Source of the DNA: JACPIN01 sp964367085
Lineage (GTDB): Archaea > Nanobdellota > Nanobdellia > SCGC-AAA011-G17 > ARS1403
Assembly: GCA_964367085.1 (NCBI GenBank)
Contig: CAYIWL010000027.1
Span: forward strand, 1 to 10,428
DNA: 10,428 bases
Reading direction: 5' to 3'
A program made the position numbers and the translations under genes. The notes under the pieces were generated by a model, which ran no database searches, had not been told where the DNA came from, and worked only from the letters and a program-made list of their open reading frames with translations. This document shows positions 1 to 4,830 of this stretch, piece by piece (position 1 is the first letter of the stretch; every line of letters begins with the position of its first letter).

Positions 1-52
1 CCAGTAGCAGTTCACCGTACACGTTAGTGTCTAGAATTATCGTTTTACTCAT
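1..52 (-). CDS. PIN-domain protein, N-terminal fragment (probable VapC-type toxin)
   Basis: Only the first 17 residues are in the window (MSKTIILDTNVYGELLL); the rest lies beyond the left edge. A hydrophobic strand followed by LDTN is the classic opening of a PIN-domain ribonuclease, with D8 the first metal-binding acid. PIN toxins of the VapC type cut RNA and are normally paired with an antitoxin gene just upstream. Here no antitoxin lies upstream: reading back in the frame that would end at the ATGA overlap meets a TAA within a few codons. The start codon and the sequence before it (AGAGGCGGCAG, containing a GAGG Shine-Dalgarno core) are identical to those of the PIN gene ending at 681. A TATA-like box about 23 nt upstream suggests a leaderless transcript, which would make that Shine-Dalgarno redundant. 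The PIN assignment is fairly firm; the toxin role is inference. Confidence 0.72.
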   Translation of the reverse strand, partial: MSKTIILDTNVYGELLL

Positions 53-64
53 CTGCCGCCTCTT
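43..64 (-). repeat. 22-bp direct repeat, copy A, at a PIN gene start
   Basis: This segment is identical over 22 bases to 672-693. Read on the minus strand it holds a Shine-Dalgarno-like GAGG, the ATG, and the codons for Ser-Lys and most of a third codon of the PIN gene. Similarity fades on both sides, apart from a shared GTTAAAAC a little further upstream in both copies. Confidence 0.85.
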
Positions 65-68
65 CGAA

Positions 69-79
69 AGTTTTATAAG
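69..79. promoter_or_regulatory. TATA-like element that could serve both directions
   Basis: On the minus strand the element reads CTTATAAAAC and is centred about 23 nt before the ATG of the PIN gene at 52. On the plus strand it reads GTTTTATAAG and is centred about 26 nt before an ATG at 102. Both distances fit leaderless archaeal transcription, where the TATA box lies roughly 25 nt upstream of the start. Because the composition is AT-rich, a chance match is possible. Confidence 0.4.
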
Positions 80-101
80 TTTTAACCTGTCTTGAATTAT
101 T

Positions 102-227
102 ATGAAACTTAGATCTAAAATTCCTAAAAATGTAGATCCCATAAAGTTGGCTGATAAAATTAAGAAAAATTTGACCAAAGATTGGATAGATAGAAGAATT
201 CATCTTAAATCATTTCAGGTCCAATGA
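102..227 (+). CDS. possible small protein of 41 aa, unknown function
   Basis: An uninterrupted frame runs from ATG 102 to TGA 225-227 and would encode a basic 41-residue peptide (begins MKLRSKIPKNVDPIKL, ends RIHLKSFQVQ). A TATA-like box sits at the right distance for a leaderless start. The amino-acid mix (many Lys, Ile, Asp, plus a Trp) looks like genuine protein rather than a translated spacer. The last 23 nt overlap the 3' end of the PIN gene that ends at 205, tail to tail. No family is recognised. It could be a small antitoxin-like protein, the remnant of a longer gene cut by the neighbouring toxin module, or a chance frame. Confidence 0.35.
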   Translation: MKLRSKIPKNVDPIKLADKIKKNLTKDWIDRRIHLKSFQVQ

Positions 228-681
228 TTTTAATCGTGTTTAGACCTTCCTCCTTTAATATATTATTTATATCTGCTTCCCTATTTCTTAGATGTTTTCT
301 ATTGAAAGTGATAAGGTAATCTATTTCAAATATAGAAGTTATTAAAATCAACAATGCATCTTCTCCTTTAACACCATCTTTTTCTAAATCTTCTAATATT
401 TTTATATCGTTTATTTTTCGTTCTTCTATTTTTTCATCAACATCTTTATTTGAAATAATTTGATATGAATTTTTAATATAGAACTCTTCTATGTCATCTT
501 TTAATGCATCATACTTCCACTTAGCAACCGTTTCCAGCAGAGAAAAAGGGGTTATAACTAGGAAGTCTTTTTTTTCTACCTTTTTTACGAAATCTGATGC
601 AATCTTCTTATTTTCTCCCTTGTTGTCCCATAAATTAACTGTGATTATATCTAAATCAACCAGGACTTTCTTTTTACTCAT
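205..681 (-). CDS. PIN-domain ribonuclease toxin (VapC-like)
   Basis: This 158-aa protein is a probable single-domain PIN ribonuclease acting as the toxin of a toxin-antitoxin pair. Visible PIN features are the N-terminal strand with D9 and D11 (VLVDLDI), an acidic residue E50 in SLLETV, E107/D108 in GEDALLI, and the closing strand YLITFNRKHLR with N127 in the place of the last metal-site residue. The length is slightly above the usual VapC size, with a lysine- and glutamate-rich helical stretch at about residues 60-100. The start ATG overlaps the stop of the upstream antitoxin as ATGA, so translation is probably coupled, and a GAGG Shine-Dalgarno lies inside the antitoxin's last codons. Homologous toxins cut tRNA or rRNA; the target here cannot be read from sequence. 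Confidence 0.85.
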   Translation of the reverse strand: MSKKKVLVDLDIITVNLWDNKGENKKIASDFVKKVEKKDFLVITPFSLLETVAKWKYDALKDDIEEFYIKNSYQIISNKDVDEKIEERKINDIKILEDLEKDGVKGEDALLILITSIFEIDYLITFNRKHLRNREADINNILKEEGLNTIKIIGPEMI

Positions 682-693
682 CTGCCGCCTCTT
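672..693 (-). repeat. 22-bp direct repeat, copy B, at the antitoxin-toxin junction
   Basis: This copy is identical to 43-64. Here it spans the last codons of the antitoxin (Arg-Gly-Gly-Arg-stop), the overlapping ATGA and the first codons of the PIN toxin. In this copy the sequence is coding on both sides, whereas in copy A the antitoxin is missing. Confidence 0.85.
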
Positions 694-860
694 TTTTCTG
701 TTTTAACTTCTTCAAAGTCAATATACCATCTATTTTCCTTCTGATTAAATTTGAAAACTATGCTGTGCTTCTTTTTCATGTCCAGGGCAAACAGCAAAGG
801 CATAGGAATCGTAGTTTCAAAGCTGCTACCGCGCTTGTAGATCTTTCTGCTAAACTCCAT
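678..860 (-). CDS. AbrB/MazE-like antitoxin for the adjacent PIN toxin
   Basis: This is a small DNA-binding protein of about 60 aa with the swapped-hairpin (AbrB/SpoVT) pattern. An N-terminal strand RKIYKRGSSFETTIPMPL is followed by LFALDMKKK, then strands IVFKFN and RWYIDFEEV. Such proteins neutralise PIN toxins and repress their own operon. The frame stays open to an upstream ATG at 932, which would add 24 residues, but that extension is Pro/Gly-rich, is encoded by unusually GC-rich DNA holding a strong hairpin, and comes before the point where family members begin (Met-Glu-Phe-Ser-Arg-Lys). The ATG at 860 is therefore preferred; a GGAG lies 11 nt before it. The stop overlaps the toxin start by 4 nt. 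Confidence 0.8.
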   Translation of the reverse strand: MEFSRKIYKRGSSFETTIPMPLLFALDMKKKHSIVFKFNQKENRWYIDFEEVKTEKRGGR

Positions 861-897
861 TATTCTTTTAACTCCGGTAAAGTTGATGCGAGAATAA

Positions 898-921
898 GGC
901 CCCTGAGGGGGCTCAGGGACC
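898..921 (-). promoter_or_regulatory. GC-rich 10-bp hairpin in the antitoxin leader
   Basis: Read on the minus strand, the arms GGUCCCUGAG and CUCAGGGGCC pair over ten positions (nine Watson-Crick pairs and one U-G) around a CCCC loop. In the plus-strand direction one of the same ten positions is a C-A mismatch, so the structure favours minus-strand RNA. It lies 38-61 nt before the preferred antitoxin start, in a GC-rich island within otherwise very AT-rich DNA. A smaller palindrome (GCATTCAATGC) lies just upstream. It may be an RNA leader element controlling the toxin-antitoxin operon or a repressor operator. Confidence 0.5.
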
Positions 922-984
922 GAGGTGTGCATTGAATGCCTGAACGTAATTTCTTCTTTCCCTCTTTGAGGCTGTTCATATACT

Positions 985-1092
985 ACTTATATTTAAACTT
1001 ATTTATATACTTTTCTATAATCTTATTTTAATACTTTATTTATAACTTATTTTTATATTTATTTTAATACTTTTAAATATACTTATATTAAA
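985..1092. repeat. nine degenerate 12-bp tandem repeats, consensus ACTTATTTTAAT
   Basis: Cut into 12-mers from 985, the stretch gives nine aligned units. Column 1 is A in 8 of 9, column 2 is C in 8 of 9, columns 3 and 4 are T in all nine, columns 6 and 8 are T in 8 of 9, and column 11 is A in 8 of 9. The 108 bp contain no G, and eight of the nine C residues fall in column 2. A 15-bp exact repeat (1023-1037 and 1059-1073) lies three units apart. Stop codons interrupt the frames, so it is not coding. It fills most of the spacer between the divergent toxin-antitoxin modules, and TATA boxes for the minus-strand antitoxin could lie within it. Confidence 0.8.
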
Positions 1093-1105
1093 ATGATATG
1101 TTGAC

Positions 1106-1121
1106 GCAAAAGATTTATATA
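1106..1121 (+). promoter_or_regulatory. TATA box and purine-rich BRE-like element of the vapB operon
   Basis: GCAAAAGA followed by TTTATATA matches the archaeal BRE-TATA layout. The TATA centre lies about 26 nt before ATG 1144, so transcription should begin at or next to that codon. An in-frame ATG at 1123 would fall before the predicted transcription start and is therefore unlikely to be used. Confidence 0.6.
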
Positions 1122-1143
1122 TATGTATATTCATATGTATACT

Positions 1144-1380
1144 ATGGCGAAAACAATTATGATCTCTAATGAAGTTTATGGGGAACTAAAAGAGCTTAAA
1201 GAAAGAAAGAATAAGAGCTTTAGCGAAGTTATTATTGAGTTAGTTGAAGATAAAAAAGCAAAAAAAATGAAAAATTTAAGGGAAGTTTATGGTTTGTTAG
1301 AAGGAGATACAGGATATGATAGAGAATGGAAGGAAACTTTAAAAAAGGGATGGGATAAATGGAGCAAAAGATATGCTTAG
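1144..1380 (+). CDS. vapB: VapB-type antitoxin
   Basis: This 78-aa protein begins MAKTIMISNEVYGELKELK and continues NKSFSEVIIELV. A short beta strand (KTIMIS) followed by two helices is the ribbon-helix-helix layout of the archaeal VapB antitoxin family (UPF0330/DUF217). That part should dimerise and bind operator DNA, while the C-terminal half (LREVYGLLEGDTGYDREW and onward) is the part expected to wrap and block the toxin. The toxin gene starts inside its 3' end with a 22-nt overlap. The ATG at 1144 is chosen because of the TATA spacing and the family start; an upstream in-frame ATG at 1123 would add only seven residues. Autoregulation is likely but not shown by sequence. Confidence 0.85.
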   Translation: MAKTIMISNEVYGELKELKERKNKSFSEVIIELVEDKKAKKMKNLREVYGLLEGDTGYDREWKETLKKGWDKWSKRYA

Positions 1381-1736
1381 ACACAGACATTTGCATAGAG
1401 ATTATTAAGAAAAATCCTGCTTATGATTTTATATTTGATAAATTTTCAGCTTCTGATGTTTTTATCTCTTCAGTAACTCTGTTTGAGCTTTTTTTGAGGG
1501 AACTCCATCTTGATGATATAGAAAGATTTGTGGGCTATTTTATGGTTCTATCTTTTGATGAATCTTGTGCGATAAAAGGAAGCGAGATAGCTAGAAATTT
1601 AAGGAAAGAAGGTAAGACTATTGATTTTAGAGACATTTTTATAGCTGCTGCTTGTTTGGTAAATAATTGCAGTTTGCTGACATTAAATAAAAAGCACTTT
1701 GAAAGAATAAAAGGATTAGAATTGATAGATATTTGA
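1359..1736 (+). CDS. vapC: VapC-type PIN-domain ribonuclease toxin
   Basis: This 125-aa protein has the full PIN metal-site pattern: D8 and D10 in ICLDTDICIEI, E43 in VTLFELF, D89 and D92 in TIDFRDIFIAA, and N110 in the closing LLTLNKKHF. Length and order match VapC. VapC enzymes cleave specific tRNAs or rRNA when their antitoxin is degraded. The start codon lies within the antitoxin gene, preceded by a G-rich GGGATGGGAT stretch that may act as ribosome binding site, so the two are translationally linked. The stop codon is two bases from the archease ATG, placing toxin and archease in one apparent operon. It is only distantly similar to the PIN protein at 205-681. Confidence 0.9.
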   Translation: MEQKICLDTDICIEIIKKNPAYDFIFDKFSASDVFISSVTLFELFLRELHLDDIERFVGYFMVLSFDESCAIKGSEIARNLRKEGKTIDFRDIFIAAACLVNNCSLLTLNKKHFERIKGLELIDI

Positions 1737-1738
1737 AA

Positions 1739-2161
1739 ATGAAATATAAATTTTTAGATCATACAGCAGATGTTATGTTTGAAGCTCAAGGAAGAAATTT
1801 GAATGAGGTATTTGAGAATGCTGCACTTGCTGTCTTTGATGTTCAATCTGATTTGAAAAAGATAATGCCGAAAGCGAAGAAGAAGATAAAATTAAAAAAT
1901 GAAAGTATAGGAGATTTGCTTTTTGACTTCCTCGAAGAATTAATCTATTTGAAAGATGCAAAATATTTGCTTTTCGGAAAATTTTCTGTGAAAATAAAAA
2001 ACTTCAAAGGGAAATATTTTTTGGACGCTGTTGCTTGCGGAGAAAAAATAAATCCTAAGAAGCACGGATTGAAAACAGATGTTAAAGCGATAACCCTCCA
2101 TGAGTTTTTTCTGAAGAAAGTAAAAAATGGTTGGAAGTGTAGGGTGCTTTTAGATATTTAA
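1739..2161 (+). CDS. archease, activator of the RtcB RNA ligase
   Basis: This 140-aa protein belongs to the archease family. The signature MKYKFLDHTADV is at the very N-terminus, with the conserved acids D7 and D11. The region around DVKAITLHEF and the terminal RVLLDI also match the family. Archease is a small metal-binding protein that speeds RtcB guanylylation and permits multiple turnover during tRNA exon ligation and RNA repair. An upstream TTG at 1733 is in frame, but ATG 1739 fits the family start exactly and lies two bases after the vapC stop. No separate promoter is visible, so it is probably expressed from the vapBC promoter. Its partner rtcB lies immediately downstream in the opposite direction, with one base between the two stop codons. 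Confidence 0.92.
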   Translation: MKYKFLDHTADVMFEAQGRNLNEVFENAALAVFDVQSDLKKIMPKAKKKIKLKNESIGDLLFDFLEELIYLKDAKYLLFGKFSVKIKNFKGKYFLDAVACGEKINPKKHGLKTDVKAITLHEFFLKKVKNGWKCRVLLDI

Positions 2162-2162
2162 T

Positions 2163-3635
2163 TCAGCCCTTTACATTTCCAATCGGCTTGAGCTTTACAA
2201 TTGGTCTTGAGATTCCTGCTTTGTTAACTGCATCAATAACATCATCAATCTCTTTGTATGCAAATCCTGCTTCTTCAGCCAGTCCTGACATTGAAGCCCC
2301 TTTGACGTAGATGCCTTTTTTTTCCAAATCCCTTTGCAAGTTTTCTCCTCTAATTAATTTTTTTGCCTTTGTCCTTGACATTGTTCTTCCTGAACCGTGT
2401 GCGGTGCTTCCAAATGTTTCTTCTTCTGCTTTTTTTGTTCCCATCAGGAGATAAGATCCAGTTTCCATGCTCCCTCCGATGATTATTGGTGAGCCTAAAT
2501 CCTTGTAAGGTTTGGTTAGCCTTTCGTATCCATGACCAACAGAAGTGGTTGCACCTTTCAAATGGACTAAAACTTTTTTCTTTTTTCCTTCTATTGTGAT
2601 TGTGTGCTCTCTTGCTATATTGTGCGTGCAGTCATAGATTAAATCCATCCCCATGTTTTCAGCCGACTGCGAGAAAACTTTTTCAAATCCTTCTCTTATC
2701 CTATGCAATATAACTTGACGGTTAGCATATGCCATGTTTCCTGCACACTTCATTGCAGCATAATAATCTTGTCCTTCTTTAGATTTTATCGGTGCACAGG
2801 ATAACTCTCTATCTGGAATTTTTATATTATGGTTTTTCATTGTTCTGTCGAAAATCTTCATATAATCTGTTGCCAGCTGATGTCCAAATCCGCGAGACCC
2901 GCAATGGACCATAACTAGGATTTTATCCGGCTCTATTCTCATCTCTTTTGCAACTTTTTCATCAAAAATATTTTCTGCAAGAGAGAACTGTATTTCTAAA
3001 TAATGATTTCCACTCCCTAAAGTTCCTAGCTGATTAATCCCTCTCGACTTAGCTTTCTCTGAAACTTTTGTATGATCTGCCCCTTTTAGCGTTCCATAAT
3101 CTTCTGTTCTTTCTAGGTCTTTACCCCATCCGTAATTATTTTCAACACACCATCTAGCTCCTTGCTCCATAACTTCATTGAATTGAGAATTGTTTAATTT
3201 AACAAATCCTTTGCAGCCGACGCCGGCAGGAACTAATTTGAACAGGGTGTCTACTAGATCTTTGATTTTTGGTCTTACTTCTTTTAATGTTAAGTCTGTT
3301 CTAAGAAGACGCATTCCACAATTAATATCGAAACCAACAGCACCAGGAGAGATAACTCCTTCTTCCATGTCCATTGCTGCCACCCCACCTATTGGCATTC
3401 CATATCCCCAGTGAGCATCGGCATGACATATAGAATATTTAACAATACCTGGAAACATTGCTACATTTGTAACCTGGTTGAAAACCCCTGGGTCCATTGC
3501 CTTCAGCAAAAGTTCTGTTGCTATTATTCTTGCTGGGACGTTCATTCCTTGTTTGTAACTAGTCGGAATTTCCCATGTAACTTCGTTTATTTTTTTTATT
3601 TCTTTTGGCACTTCACTCATTTTATTTGTAATCAT
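2163..3635 (-). CDS. rtcB: RtcB, 3'-phosphate RNA ligase (tRNA-splicing ligase)
   Basis: This 490-aa protein is a full-length RtcB, which joins RNA ends carrying 2',3'-cyclic phosphate or 3'-phosphate to 5'-OH ends using GTP and Mn2+. It serves tRNA splicing and RNA repair. Metal and GTP ligands are all present: D103 and C106 in GFDINCGMRL, N210/H211 in GSGNHYLEI, H244 in MVHCGSRGFGHQ, H338 in DCTHNIAREH, and the guanylylated histidine H413 in STAHGSGRTMSR. The family ending, PIGNVKG, is also present. There is no intein, although RtcB is a known intein host in archaea. A second in-frame ATG at 3620 would give 485 aa, closer to the Pyrococcus homologue, so either start is possible. The gene lies 40 nt downstream of the giant membrane protein on the same strand; a weak AATATTA box in that gap could give its own promoter. 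Confidence 0.97.
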   Translation of the reverse strand: MITNKMSEVPKEIKKINEVTWEIPTSYKQGMNVPARIIATELLLKAMDPGVFNQVTNVAMFPGIVKYSICHADAHWGYGMPIGGVAAMDMEEGVISPGAVGFDINCGMRLLRTDLTLKEVRPKIKDLVDTLFKLVPAGVGCKGFVKLNNSQFNEVMEQGARWCVENNYGWGKDLERTEDYGTLKGADHTKVSEKAKSRGINQLGTLGSGNHYLEIQFSLAENIFDEKVAKEMRIEPDKILVMVHCGSRGFGHQLATDYMKIFDRTMKNHNIKIPDRELSCAPIKSKEGQDYYAAMKCAGNMAYANRQVILHRIREGFEKVFSQSAENMGMDLIYDCTHNIAREHTITIEGKKKKVLVHLKGATTSVGHGYERLTKPYKDLGSPIIIGGSMETGSYLLMGTKKAEEETFGSTAHGSGRTMSRTKAKKLIRGENLQRDLEKKGIYVKGASMSGLAEEAGFAYKEIDDVIDAVNKAGISRPIVKLKPIGNVKG

Positions 3636-3675
3636 GCATTGCCTTTAAATCTTTAACTCTTTTCCTTTTTTAATA

Positions 3676-4830
3676 TTATTTTTTCATCAATTCAGAATAC
3701 AAAGTGATTAGCCTTGAATATATTTTTTTCTTTTCTTCTGGCTTTAGGTTGTTGTACTGATCATTTACCTGATTATAAATATGTAGGGTATGTTCTTTGT
3801 TTTCTCTTTTAAGCGATGAAAATGCCTCATCAAGCTTTCTTTCCATCGACAGCAAGTCCGGAATGGAAGTTTCATTCCTTAGTTCAGAGGGTTCTTTTTT
3901 TCTTTGAAGGTGACTGTAAATTCCTTCCAAAGAGCCGTGGAATTTTTTTGCTTCTTTTATTTCTTCTTTTTTTACAGACTCTTTTGTCTTATTCATGAAA
4001 TTGTGGATGCTTGTGTGAAGTATCTTTTCTTTCAACTTGGACAAATTGTTATAGACGTTGTCTCTTATCCCCGGATCTAGATGTAAGTCTTTGAATATTT
4101 CAATTGCTGCCTTGTAATTATGATGGGCTTTTTCATGGTTTTTTCTTTGAAGATGCGCTTCTGCTGCTTTTATATGCACGAACAGTTTTTTTGCCATTGA
4201 CTGATTGAACTTTTTATCTAGAACTTCTGTTTTTATCGATGTGAACTTTGGCCTGCGTGCGAGTATGAAATCTGCTAAAGATTCTTTTTTCCTATACTCT
4301 ACATGTTTCTGTCTGTCTTCATTTATTGTTTGCTGTTTCTGCTTAATATTTTCTTCCGGTTTGAATTGTTTTTCTGTCAGCGGGAAGAATTTCTGTTTTT
4401 CTTCTTTTTTATTTTCTTTTTTTAACAGTGATTTAATTACTTGGAATAATGGCTTTTTTATTTTTGTAGTGCTTAACTGGGTTGGTTTTTTTTCTTCATA
4501 TTGTTTTATGCTTTGGTATAATTCTTCTTTCTTGTCGTATATTTTTTCTCTCTCATGCGTCGGCAAGTTGAGGAAATTTGTATCTATGTCTTTGTATAGC
4601 TTTTCCGCTTTTTTAACTTGGCCTGTGTATATTGCACTGAATGCTTTTTCTAGTGAAGAAACTATTGCTGTTGAGGTAATCTCATTTTTTACTTTCATCA
4701 GTGCTGGCAAAGCAGTTTTTTGAGACGCCTTGTTTAATGACCTGTATAGATAAACTGCTCTTTTGTAATATTCTTTTGCGTCATCTTTTTTGTTCCTTCT
4801 TAATTCTACTTCTGCTTTGCTCACTAGATA
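3676..4830 (-). repeat. C-terminal helical-hairpin repeats (four copies) of the giant protein
   Basis: Four related helical units begin near residues 1038, 1091, 1256 and 1363. Each has a charged helix, then a Tyr-containing helix, and often a Pro-Glu/Lys-rich turn leading into a helix with Tyr and Leu. The clearest pair is YKDIDTNFLNLPTHEREKIY in the second unit and YNQVNDQYNNLKPEEKKKIY in the last. The layout resembles TPR-like helical hairpins seen in many archaeal envelope and uncharacterised proteins, which suggests a protein-binding surface at the cytoplasmic end. Confidence 0.6.

Noticed and set aside
678..932. Antitoxin starting at ATG 932 with a 24-residue Pro/Gly-rich extension
   Set aside because: The extension is encoded by a GC-rich hairpin region unlike the gene body, and family members start near Met 25; kept only as an alternative.
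882..944. Possible C/D-box guide RNA on the plus strand (GTTGATGC, then CTGA at 903-906 and 941-944)
   Set aside because: The C box does not match RUGAUGA, no C' box is present, and the strong hairpin favours the opposite strand.
2163..3635. Intein in RtcB
   Set aside because: The protein is of normal length and all active-site blocks follow at the expected spacing.
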